Shown: positions 1 through 11,213 of the stretch, piece by piece | Position numbering within the stretch: position 1 is the stretch's first letter | Layout of the letters: every line of letters begins with the position of its first letter | From: Bolinopsis microptera | Lineage: Eukaryota; Ctenophora; Tentaculata; Lobata; Bolinopsidae | Direction: 5' to 3' | Length of the DNA: 64,000 bases | NCBI RefSeq assembly: GCF_026151205.1 | Contig: NC_087081.1 | Location: 4,645,246-4,709,245, forward strand | Translations under genes and position numbers: made by a program | Notes under the pieces: generated by a model | What the model saw: the letters and a program-made list of their open reading frames with translations, nothing else | What the model was told of the DNA's origin: nothing | The model's database searches: none

Positions 1-177
1 AAGAAATTATGTAATAGATAATGTGATAAATAATGTAATTATGTTTGTACACCACTGGATAAGTAGTTCAACATTATATGATGTGCCTCACAATGTACAG
101 GACACACAATAGCCGAGCTGTAGAACAATAACAAATAGATAAAGGTGCCAAGTGTGCTGTGCGAGTTACCACTAGGT
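1..177. other. AT-rich flank, no gene seen
   Basis: Nothing coding or structural stands out before the first minisatellite block. Isolated degenerate pieces of the following 17-bp repeat (gcgagttaccactaggtag) occur near its right edge. Confidence 0.5.
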
Positions 178-2087
178 AGTATACACTATGTGCGAGTTAT
201 CATTATTAATATGTGCCAGTTACCAGTATGTGCCAGTTACCAGTATGTGCCAGTTACCACTACGTGCCAGTAACCACTACGTGCCAGTTACCACTACGTT
301 CCAGTAACCACTACTTGCCAGTAACCACTACGTGCCAGTAACCACTACGTGCCAGTAACCACTACGTGCCAGTAACCACTACGTGCCAGTTACCACTACG
401 TGCCAGTAACCACTACGTGTCAGTAACCACTACGTGCAAGTAACCACTACGTGCCAGTAACCACTACGTGCAAGTAACCACTATCCGGTAGACTATACCC
501 TATTAAAAACCACGAGCTCTGACCACCAGTTACCCTAAAACACTTGTAACCATGGCAACCAGACGACAGGTGTGTATTCGGCTGTAGTGGCGGCATGTCT
601 GTAATCAGACAACAGTATAAACTACAAACTTCAGCAGATATTCAGAGTTAACTTTTACTACAGTATACACTATGTGCGAGTTATCATTATTAATATGTGC
701 CAGTTACCAGTATGTGCCAGTTACCACTACGTGCCAGTAACCACTACGTGCCAGTTACCACTACGTTCCAGTAACCACTACTTGCCAGTAACCACTACGT
801 GCCAGTAACCACTACGTTCCAGTAACCACTACTTGCCAGTAACCACTACGTGCAAGTAACCACTACGTGCCAGTAACCACTACGTGCAAGTAACCACTAC
901 TTGCCAGTAACCACTACGTGCCAGTAACCACTACGTGCCAGTAACCACTACGTGCCAGTAACCACTACGTGCCAGTAACCACTACGTACCAGTAACCACT
1001 ACGTGCCAGTAACCACTACGTGCCAGTAACCACTACGTGCCAGTAACCACTACGTGCCAGTAACCACTACGTGCCAGTAACCACTACGTGCCAGTTACCA
1101 GTATGTGCCAGTTACCACTACGTGCAAGTAACCACTACGTGCCAGTAACCACTACGTGCCAGTAACCACTACGTGCCAGTTACCACTACGTGCCAGTTAC
1201 CACTACGTGCCAGTAACCACTACGTGTCAGTAACCACTACGTGCAAGTAACCACTACGTGCCAGTAACCACTACGTGCAAGTAACCACTATCCGGTAGAC
1301 TATACCCTATTAAAAACCACGAGCTCTGACCACCAGTTACCCTAAAACACTTGTAACCATGGCAACCAGACGACAGGTGTGTATTCGGCTGTAGTGGCGG
1401 CATGTCTGTAATCAGACAACAGTATAAACTACAAACTTCAGCAGATATTCAGAGTTAACTTTTACTACAGTATACACTATGTGCGAGTTATCATTATTAA
1501 TATGTGCCAGTTACCAGTATGTGCCAGTTACCAGTATGTGCCAGTTACCACTACGTGCCAGTAACCACTACGTGCCAGTTACCACTACGTTCCAGTAACC
1601 ACTACTTGCCAGTAACCACTACGTGCCAGTAACCACTACGTTCCAGTAACCACTACTTGCCAGTAACCACTACGTGCAAGTAACCACTACGTGCCAGTAA
1701 CCACTACGTGCAAGTAACCACTACTTGCCAGTAACCACTACGTGCCAGTTACCACTACGTGCAAGTAACCACTACGTGCCAGTAACCACTACGTGCCAGT
1801 AACCACTACGTGCCAGTTACCACTACGTGCCAGTAACCACTACGTGCCAGTAACCACTACGTGCCAGTAACCACTACGTGCCAGTAACCACTACGTGCCA
1901 GTAACCACTATCCGGTAGACTATACCCTATTAAAAACCACGAGCTCTGACCACCAGTTACCCTAAAACACTTGTAACCATGGCAACCAGACGACAGGTGT
2001 GTATTCGGCTGTAGTGGCGGCATGTCTGTAATCAGACAACAGTATAAACTACAAACTTCAGCAGATATTCAGAGTTAACTTTTACTA
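178..2087. repeat. 17-bp minisatellite in three higher-order units
   Basis: The basic unit is ccactacgtgccagtaa (17 bp), with variants gtgcaag, gttccag, cttgcca and cagttacc. It forms arrays at about 200-484, 690-1290 and 1510-1910. Each array starts with the same lead-in (tatacactatgtgcgagtt) and ends with the same ~175-bp non-repetitive tail that begins tatccggtagactatac. The three units start at about 178, 662 and 1469, and they differ in length mainly through the number of 17-mers. Nearly identical tails indicate recent duplication. Most copies contain ACGTG. No protein is credible here. Confidence 0.95.
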
Positions 2088-2167
2088 CAATAGTTGTAAT
2101 ATACGGGCTACAATAGTTGTATATATCCACTCCCCATGCATCTCAACATCTGGTCCCCATCTGGTCC

Positions 2168-2198
2168 TATATAGCCGTATAAGATATACGGCTATATA
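2168..2198. repeat. Perfect 13-bp-arm hairpin
   Basis: The arms tatatagccgtat (2168-2180) and atacggctatata (2186-2198) are exact reverse complements around a 5-bp loop. The function is unknown; it may be part of a decayed small element. Confidence 0.8.
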
Positions 2199-2490
2199 TA
2201 GGATGTATATTTACTACATCCCATACATCTGGTCCGACTACCAGAGTCAGCTCATCACCTGGATGTGGTTGTGTCTCAAAATACCGTTAATTGCCTGAGA
2301 AGTGTGGGAGATGGAACGTTGCTGGGTTACTTAAGGTTTACCAGATGCTGTTAAATAGTCCAGTCCACATTTCCATGCTCAGACGAGCAGCAGTATACTT
2401 TCACTGTGTTATTTCCTTTCCAGAGATTCAGACAATGTAGTGCCACATGACAAAGTACAAAGGTGTTCAGCACAGACTTAGCGGGGTCCG

Positions 2491-2607
2491 GACTCTACGG
2501 CGTAAGACTCTACGGCGTAAGACTCTACGGCGTAAGACTCTACGGCGTAAGACTCTACGGCGTGAGACTCTACAGCGTGAGACTCTACGGCGTGAGACTC
2601 TACGGCG
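2491..2607. repeat. 15-bp minisatellite (gactctacggcgtaa)n
   Basis: There are 7.8 tandem copies of gactctacggcgtaa. The first four are identical, then gtga variants appear, and the last copy runs directly into the telomeric repeat. The first copy overlaps the left inverted arm, so the array appears to have expanded from the arm itself. Confidence 0.9.
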
Positions 2608-2732
2608 GGTTAGGGTTATGATTAGGGTCAGGGTTAGGGTTAGGGTTAGGGTTAGGGTTAGGGTTAGGGTTAGGGTTAGGGTTAGGGTTAGGGTTACGGT
2701 TATGATTAGGGTTAGGATTAGGGTTAGGGTTA
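2608..2732 (+). repeat. Interstitial telomeric repeat (TTAGGG)n
   Basis: A run of roughly 20 TTAGGG-type hexamers, with an uninterrupted central stretch and variant units (TTATGA, TTACGG, TTAGGA) near both ends. TTAGGG is the telomere repeat of vertebrates and most non-arthropod, non-nematode animals. The DNA continues on both sides, so this is internal rather than a chromosome end. Confidence 0.93.
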
Positions 2733-2759
2733 GAGTCTTACACCGTAGAGTCCGGACCC

Positions 2760-3368
<609 letters not shown>

Positions 3369-6300
3369 CTGTGTTACTGTTATTAACTGTAAATAGTAAA
3401 ACAGTTACCAGCCTCCCTGCACACTACACGTACTATATGAATTATTCTACTGCAGTAGACAGTATAGTAGAGGTTATGCGGCTTAATTAATTGTCACTTT
3501 GCTGTAGATCGGGGGCCAGTAGTTGATGTACTGTAGTGATCATTGATTGTACGAGATCTATATAAGAGAATAAGATAAACTATAAATATTATATAATATA
3601 AAGATCTAGGTCTCATCGATAATATGTCTCTCACAGATCATTGATCTACATTCTACAAGAGCAATCATAGATTTAATTCTACTGTCAAGACTAGAGTATA
3701 CGTTATTTAAAGCCGAGGTCACTACAGCCAACAGTCAGCTCCCAGAGCTAAGAGTACCTTGGGTAACTTTACCATCTCCACATCTAATATCAAAACAACA
3801 GGTTTCTGCTTGGGCGCAAATGCAACAACAGCAGTCAGAAGAATGGTACACAAGATGAGCCCTCTCTTGTAATAACGCCACTAAATTCAATGAGAACAAT
3901 AAAGTTACACTCAATCTCCCCACGATTCAGCTCCCTTATTAACTCTACTGCATCTTCACATGGCACATCTAATATCAAACAAAACATCCCCAGATCTCAC
4001 ACAACACTGTTATGTCCAAACTAAAAAATGGGACAACATGCGGCTAGCAGGTTATACAGTACCCCGGCGCACTCCAACAATGACATCAAAAGGGTGTATG
4101 CACCACAGGGAGACATCACGACATGTGTCGTGCGCTAATATAAGTGAGATAACACCTGCTACTACAGCCCCCCCCCCCCCCCCCTGCTCTACAGCCTCTA
4201 CAGACCTTCTCCAGACCGAGACTGGACCTAAACTGGGACCTAGACTCTGGCCAGAAAAACGTAGATAACTTTTGAAAGTGTGAGAGCATATGTTGCTTTA
4301 TAGCTCTTATAATATATGAATGTGGCCATCATGATTGCGAATATTTTGTACGCTCTGGTAAGCTTGCTGAATCTGAATACATTTAGGGGTCGTCTCTCTC
4401 CACCCCCATGAATATTGAATACACTTGAGCCATGTTACTAGTCCAGTGTTGGCTACTTTGGTCGTGTAAGGGAAACTGTCACGTGTGCAGTGAGCCGCGT
4501 GTGGTGACCCGTGAACTGGCGCATTCTTCACAGTCACACATTGTTACTTCATTGAAACGCATTGTCACAAATTTGTTACGCATTGTCAAAAACCAACATT
4601 AGAACTAGCGACTAACTGGAAAACTACTGAATAAAACATAAACATGCCCCACATCTGACGACATAATCATCTGACGACATAATCATTAATCAACAACACA
4701 AGGGCAGGTCTCTGAGTCCCTCCCCGGTGTTGGGATGACCTGAGGTGCTTATCTCCTTTTCAGTACAACCCTAGGCCACTCTGTGCCAAGGCACTATACT
4801 AGTATACTAGCTGTAGGGGGGGGGCCGGGGGGCCGGGGGGTTAGTCCTAGGGAGTGTGAATCCCCACATCAAGGCACACAAAATAACACAATGTCAGCAG
4901 CGCAGTGGGGTTGTAAGTAGACTGATAATAGCTGCACTACCGGTCAACTACCAGGCCTATCTACAAGTTACGACCCGGATTGTCAGTTAACCAAGATGAC
5001 AACGTCAGTCTGGTTTCTGTGTTGTAGTTTATAGTTGGTGTCTGTGATTAATCATGATCCCATTGATCAAGCTTCTCCACAAAAATTACGCGAAAAATAC
5101 GTGGATTAAAAATATTTTTTAATTATGAATTTACAGCCCTAAATGGCTAAAGGTGTGTGAAATGTAAGATAACGCTCAAATAAACTAATAAATTGGTTGG
5201 AATGATGGCCCTCCTGCACTGCCTTATAAAGGTTATTACAAAATTAGTCTAGACGATTAGTTGAAAATTTTAATGTCCGGGAGATCAAGGTATTACAACA
5301 GATATCATTTATATTTGTGATATATCTCGTACTTGAAGATCTTGTCACGTTGGTTCGCTGATGAGTGATGACCTGGCAAGACGATTAATTAATGGATTAA
5401 TGCCCCAATACAATTTGGAACTAATTTGACCTTTTTTAGCCTTTTTGATTATCAGAAATCTGAATAACAGAAGGTTAGCTACGAACGTCCGAAACTAAAG
5501 TTAAAAATCAAATTTCTACTACAATTTAGTTGTTTACTTTTACTCTTTTTAAAGCGATTACGGAAATATTACCGAACTTATTTACCGAATTTAAATTCTC
5601 ACGTACGAATCGAGAATTATAAGAATGTCGCGACACTCAATCCTGATAATTTCATCAGCGCAACTCCGTGTTTAATTTAAGCATTCATTATTAATAAATT
5701 TTCCCGGAAACATTTGCCGAATTCAACGAAATTTTTATAAACGTTTACCGTACTACCCAACTATGACTAGTATTAATACGATACTAAGTCTAAATAACTG
5801 TACTTGTTCTGTTAAAGTGGTCAAGTTTTGACACAGACTGTGCGCAACACCACACTTAAGATCAGGGGCGCTGAGACGAGAGTGGTTTAGAAATGTTGGT
5901 ACTGGGCCCCACGTGATGTAATGGTTGGGAGTAGGCTAGCTCCCTAAATATGGGTTTAAAACTGGACTCTCTGTTACAGGTTAACACATGTGTAACACGA
6001 ACAGGTTGTAATACCTGTTGCACCAAATAACACGTACAGCTGAGATATTCTCAGTGCAAGTTAGAAACTATTTAATTATTTAACCAGTACAAACCATTTT
6101 ATCATTTTATCATTTAACCAGTCAACAGGTTCCACGGTACGTTTAACAGGTTCCAAGCTAGCCTTCTTGACATTCTACACATTTTAATTTGAGCTCATGC
6201 CTGACCAGGCGTAGCCTATCATTATCAATTAAACCGGGTTAAACAAGAAACCAATACTCAAATGGGAAATTTGATGGACGGTTAGATTTTGATGAATTTT

Positions 6301-7705
6301 AAGGGCTCATTTTGAGCCGTTCCGGTTTGCTTTTACTAAATCATGCTGGACCATATATATTTAGGGATAGAAATTCCCTACGTCTGATGTATAACTTGAG
6401 AGAAAACGATTAGAATGTAAAAAGTTGGTATCACCAGGAATTTAAGAATACATACCTCCGTCTCGTGTTTCGCGTCCCCGTCCATTCTTCACATTTCTTG
6501 GAACACAAAATTTTACTATTAGAACTTACTTCTGCTATTCAAACTAATTATTTATTTAACTAAATAGCAATACATTTATTTTTATAAAAATTACAATAAC
6601 AAAACTATAATAAGAACTATGCAGATCTACGAAACGGATACGGAAAAGCCACTGAGTTTGTGTGGTAAAACTTAAGCTAAACCTCGATAACTTAATCTCC
6701 AAATACACGGACAGGTCTCACCCTATCAAATGTAATTGGCGGATGAAATTGGCGACAAGGAGAACAATCTTAAACCACCACTTTCAGCGAATCACCAAGA
6801 GACCAATTTCATTTGACAGCGCAATAACCGAATCAAACGACAAAAACATACGTACAAGGGAAAATCTTGGATGGGTGGACTGCGTAACATGCTAGTACTA
6901 GGGGTGAGAGCCTAAATTGTCAATATATGTTATATAATATAAATTATATTATATATTATATAACATATATAAACTGGTTATACGGAGTTGTTCCACTAGC
7001 AGACTAAATAATATTCTATCAACAGTATTCGTAAGAGGAAAAAATTATTCAGGGGAGAATTTTTTGCTCGAGCTACAAAATACGAATGTCCTGCTGGGTT
7101 TAATCAATAAAAATGCAGAAGAAAATATTCTAAGTTATCTAGAAAGGCAGAATGAAATAATAAACGTATTAAATATTGAACAAAAGTAAACTTTTTGCCA
7201 TGTTTGGGTGGCACGATTCACGATCTCGAGCGGCAAAATGTATGTGCTCTGAATAAGCTAGACGTACTGGCAACATATTGTCACTTTACAGTTTACTCAG
7301 GTTGAGAACAACTCGGCGAGAAGTCCAACACTTCTCTTGCAAATCCTCTTTACAAGCCATTGTATCAAGTAGTCAAGTAGAATTTGTGCTATTTCGTTTG
7401 TAATTAATTTGTATAACAATCAGTCACGATAGAGTATTGAATATTGATGTAAGGTAAGTACTGCTAATGTCGTGCCATGATGAAAATTAATTAATCTATA
7501 ACCCTTCATAAGAAACAATAAAACCATAAACTTGACTTCAAGCGACAAATAGGATGAACCGTTGATAAGGTTGGGCAACAATGCAATGTGACGTTCTGAT
7601 ATTGGAAAGGTGTAACTAGGATGTTACTAAAGTGTTACTAAGGTGTTACTATGGGAAGTTAAGAAACTTTACTTTCATCACGTATAAAACTAAGGAGTCT
7701 GGTAG
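3369..7705. other. 4.3 kb without a recognisable gene
   Basis: This is AT-rich DNA with only short open frames. The longest is at 3960-4268, which runs through a 17-C homopolymer (4168-4184). Another, at 6662-6895, has no in-frame ATG at its head. Neither resembles a known family. Small features are a 17-bp direct repeat (catctgacgacataatc) near 4650-4690, a G-rich patch at 4814-4842 with three G-runs separated by CC, and a strong AT hairpin listed separately. Confidence 0.5.
6923..6970. repeat. Perfect 18-bp-arm AT hairpin
   Basis: The arm atatatgttatataatat (6923-6940) is repeated as its exact reverse complement at 6953-6970 around a 12-bp AT loop. It would extrude easily as a cruciform. 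Confidence 0.85.
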
Positions 7706-8190
7706 CCAATACAATATCAGGGGCCAATACAATATCAGGGACCAATACAATATCAGGGGCCAATACAATATCAGGGGCCAATACAATATAAGGGGCCGAT
7801 ACAATATCAGGGGCCGATACAATATCAGGGACCAATACAATATCAGGGGCCAATACAATATCAGGGGCCAATGCAATATCAGGGGCCGATACAATATCAG
7901 GGGCCAATGCAATATCAGGGGCCAATACAATATCAGGGGCCAATACAATATCAGGGGCCAATACAATATCAGGGGTCAATACAATATCAGGGGCCGATAC
8001 AATATCAGGGACCAATACAATATCAGGGGCCAATACAATATCAGGGGCCAATGCAATATCAGGGGCCGATACAATATCAGGGGCCAATGCAATATCAGGG
8101 GCCAATACAATATCAGGGGCCAATACAATATCAGGGGCCAATGCAATATCAGGGGCCGATACAATATCAGGGACCAATACAGTATAGTCT
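7706..8190. repeat. 18-bp minisatellite (ccaatacaatatcagggg)n
   Basis: About 27 tandem copies of an 18-bp unit. Variants are ccgatacaat, ccaatgcaat, a single gtcaat and a 'ggga' ending. The order of variants from about 7800-7960 recurs about 180 bp (ten units) later, which shows higher-order duplication. Because 18 is divisible by three, several frames on both strands are open. These frames give hexapeptide repeats such as QYNIRG or YWPLIL and should not be annotated as proteins. Confidence 0.95.
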
Positions 8191-10155
8191 TATTAATGAA
8201 TAAGGCCAAGCGGCGTCTAAGTTGTGAACCAGCCAAATTTACAAGTTTACAGCAACACAATTTTCCGAATATGCCAACAAAAATGTTTACCAATATTTAC
8301 AGTGTCTGAGCTCCCTTTTAGCGAACAGGCGCCATCATCGCGCACTACACATTGATTGAGAATTGTCGATCACATAAAGATAACTAATCTAGATCACCAC
8401 ACTGCAGCAGCCGAGCGACATGATTAGATGAAGAGACAAAGATTGTTAAAACCATAGAAGTGCAGTGGCGTTGAAACAATTCCAACAAGAGCTGAGCCCT
8501 TATCTAAAAGTTAAAGAAAGGAGAATATATGCTGCTAAATTAATTTCTTAATAATTAGATTCATGTTGTGAAAAGGGATGGACCACGACGGATCGAAAGA
8601 TAAGAGAATTTTTAAGATGACCTATCATACTGACTCAAATCCAATCGTAAGATTAAAGAATTTTTCATTGAATTTTTCATCAAATCCAATGCGGTTTTAA
8701 TCAAATGATCACAGATTGGGTGGATGGTGATCTTGGCTGATTGTCAACGGTCAACAAATGCACTCCAATTACTTCTTCTCCAGCAAAAGAAGAGCAGAAC
8801 TAGTCGGCAGTTTATAAAATACAGTACACGATTACATCCTAAATGAATCTCAGAGTTTAGGCTTTAGGGAGCACAAAATGCAAGGAGGCCCAATCTTGAT
8901 TCTACGAGAAGATTCTCGGAGAAGACCATCTTAGAGCCTGCCTACTGTTTGTTTGGAGCCTGATACTATCACTATTCTATAGCTGACGGGCTATTTAAGC
9001 ATTTACCAATATATAGTATGGCATAATACCATCCAGTTAAAAGCATTTTGGAGAATCCAGCGATTCCGTAGCTTTATACATTTATGTATAAAGTTTATAA
9101 ACTCGAGGTGCATAAATGATGCAAAATGATGCAAAATGATGCAAAATAGTCTCTAATTCAAAGCATGGATCACCGGAAGCTATTATAGTATTATCATATT
9201 GGTATTACAGTCGGTCGCATTTTTAGCCACTCTATCATGTATGAGGGGTTGGTGATGAATTTTCCGCCTTGAAATCTGCACGTGTTAAACAATTGTCTCA
9301 TTAGGCATACTTGTAACTGGATCCGCCAAAATGAGGAAAATGCTAGCTATTTAGTATTTAGAGGCTAATGGTTTTATAAAAATTAAAAACCGTGACCAGC
9401 ATTAAAACAACTTTTAGGCACTCTAGAATTAACAAAACTGTGGTCACTAAACCATGTCGCAACTGTCATTACGTTAATGCTGCAGTTTACAATACCATCG
9501 CTGGAGATTTGTAAATGAGAAAAAAGACAGTCTTATTCTACGGAAAGAAAAATTTGGGAACTACAATGGAAAATTTCGTTTATCTTAAGCACAATGTGTT
9601 CATAATGAGCTTAAAGCCACTACATGGTAAGCGTAGAATTAGGATGACGAAATAAGAGTAAAGATATTCTGAATTAATTTTCAACAGAAATGATTATATC
9701 TCGTAGAAAGAGAGAAAGCACAAAGAAATTCTACTAAGATGGCAGACAACAAAACAGCCTGGAAACGAGAAGTAATTCTCAGATTCTGGTGTAATTACGT
9801 GATTTATGTAATTAAATGTGGGCTGAACAGCAACGTAGACTGATTACTAATTACTAATTTCTTAATAGTTTAATGAGCTGGATTTGAAATTGTTAGGCAC
9901 TTCCACGGATAATAACAGTCGGGGATTGTGCTGGAATAGAATACAACATTCTGTAACCTGCAGTCTGGATAATGGGTAATACAATGGGTAATGGGTAATG
10001 GCATCATGATCAATTTTAATGGGGGAGAATGGGAAAGTTGCCTTCATGGAATAATATCTTGCATAGCGGCCAATTCATCAAGCGTGATCAAAGACAATCC
10101 CTAACGTTCACTCAGGATTAATCTGACTAGATTTTTAGTAAAAGGTCTCAGTTAT
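8191..10155. other. No gene seen; small direct repeats
   Basis: AT-rich non-coding DNA. The only structure noticed is a short tandem (aaatgatgcaaaatgatgc) at about 9116-9150 and gggtaatg repeats near 9970-10000. Confidence 0.5.
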
Positions 10156-10159
10156 TGCA

Positions 10160-10366
10160 CAGCTGAGTCATGTGAAGACTATGACGTCATCAAGCGCGCG
10201 TCTCTGATTTGCTGAGCTGAACCACGTGGGATAAACCCTGTGTTGTGATTGGACGCGGGATGGAACAAAGTAACACGCGACCTCACGACATATCTACAGT
10301 AACAGAGTAACAGTCTCTTGTAATATTACGGTAACTTTTTCGGTCACCAATCTCACCGGGGGAAAC
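10160..10366 (+). promoter_or_regulatory. Promoter-like motif cluster
   Basis: Within about 190 bp lie an AP-1 site TGAGTCA (10164-10170), a full palindromic CRE TGACGTCA (10182-10189), a CpG-rich patch (gcgcgcg), an E-box CACGTG (10223-10228), an inverted CCAAT box ATTGG (10248-10252) and a forward CCAAT (10347-10351). The local GC and CpG content is visibly higher than in the surroundings. These are classic metazoan proximal-promoter motifs. Their clustering just upstream of a possible start codon and splice donor suggests a transcription start, but motif matches alone are weak evidence. Confidence 0.4.
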
Positions 10367-10410
10367 ATGACGCACACCAGTCACCACATGGCGGAGCTGG
10401 GGGTCCTCTC
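10367..10410 (+). CDS. Possible first coding exon (partial)
   Basis: Two in-frame ATGs occur, at 10367 and 10388. The second has a favourable context (cacATGG). The frame then reads MAELGVLS-like residues in GC-rich codons up to a consensus splice donor (CTC followed by GTAAGA) at 10411. Read through, the frame stops within the donor, as expected for an exon-intron junction. The promoter-like motif cluster lies immediately upstream. No matching acceptor or downstream exon could be assigned; the open frame at 10962-11213 is on the same strand but its link is unproven. The product is unrecognised. It could equally be a chance ATG in a CpG-rich patch. Confidence 0.25.
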
Positions 10411-10961
10411 GTAAGATTTTAGAGAAAACAAATATATCTCGAGCCAGGTTGGGGGCTAAAATTTATTTAATAAGGAAGTAACCCGGTTGCAATTAAATTC
10501 TAATTTCCCATGAAATCCAAAACTTGTTGGGGAGTAGTCGTTCAATTTGAGCGGGTCATTCGTATGGCGTAAAATTTAGTATTTCCATGTCTCTGAGTTC
10601 CTGAGTATGGTTTCAAATACAACGTTCAAAAATATATGGTTGGGCTATAATTACTTTGACCGTTTAAAAGAAAATCTTTTAAAATATATTGTTGGTCCAT
10701 TTCTCATGCATTTGAAAATGACTTGCAATTTAAAAAGTTACAATGCGGACAACAACAAGGTCACTTAAATGGATTGGTCACAGATGATACGAGGGTCATT
10801 AAAATTTAAAATTATAGAATTGCAAGAAATACAGCTGCATCCTCAGCTTTATAAGTTTCAGTTATAACTGACATTATGTAAAGTAAAATCGTCGCGAAAA
10901 GGGAAGGAGTCAAGGAGTATACGAACAGACTAAAACTAAGATTTCAAACCTACAAACATGC

Positions 10962-11213
10962 TTGTATGAGTTAAATACATACAAGGACACCAAACAGATC
11001 GTTCGCTTTAAAAGTTTAAAACCCACCACCCCCGGAGCGGCACACTCAGAATGTGTCAAAAACTATCCATGCCGGATTAATGACATTGGTCCGCCCAACA
11101 GAGACACGCAATATAATATTGTGTTGGAGGACAAAATGGTAACATTACTCGATGCAGAAAATATTAAAATGCCTCCCAGCTGTGAGTTGTCCTGTGAAAT
11201 GAAATTAAATTAA
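10962..11213 (+). CDS. Unrecognised 84-codon open frame, possible exon
   Basis: The frame has a balanced amino-acid composition, unlike the repeat-driven frames elsewhere. It includes a segment reading YPCRINDIGPPNRDTQYNIV, followed by LEDKMVTLLDAENIKMPP. The alternation of hydrophobic and charged residues is reminiscent of a small beta-barrel (Tudor/SH3-like) fold, but that is only an impression. There is no ATG at the left edge; the first in-frame ATG is deep inside, so if real this is an internal or terminal exon, or a transposon fragment. It ends at TAA (11211-11213), followed by AT-rich DNA. It lies about 550 bp downstream of the promoter-like region. No family is assigned. Confidence 0.3.
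   Translation: MYELNTYKDTKQIVRFKSLKPTTPGAAHSECVKNYPCRINDIGPPNRDTQYNIVLEDKMVTLLDAENIKMPPSCELSCEMKLN

Larger units (their letters stand above)
2484..2759. mobile_element. Foldback element with interstitial telomere core
   Basis: A 27-bp terminal sequence at 2484-2510 (beginning gggtccggactctacgg) is repeated in inverted orientation at 2733-2759 with one mismatch. Between the arms lie about 7.8 copies of a 15-bp unit and then about 125 bp of TTAGGG repeats. The inverted ends make this look like one unit rather than a chance telomere-like run. Whether it is a mobile foldback element, a relic of chromosome-end repair or a minisatellite that grew inside a hairpin cannot be told from one copy. Confidence 0.7.

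Noticed and set aside
178..2087. CRISPR-like array
   Set aside because: Repeats are contiguous with no unique spacers, and the context is eukaryotic.
2608..2732. True chromosome end
   Set aside because: The telomeric run is short, contains variant units and is followed by more than 60 kb of other DNA.
3960..4268. 102-residue protein with a proline run
   Set aside because: The proline run comes from a poly(C) homopolymer; the rest has no recognisable pattern.
7632..8309. 225-residue repeat protein (QYNIRG)n
   Set aside because: The frame exists because the DNA repeat is 18 bp; comparable frames are open on both strands, with no conserved non-repeat domain.
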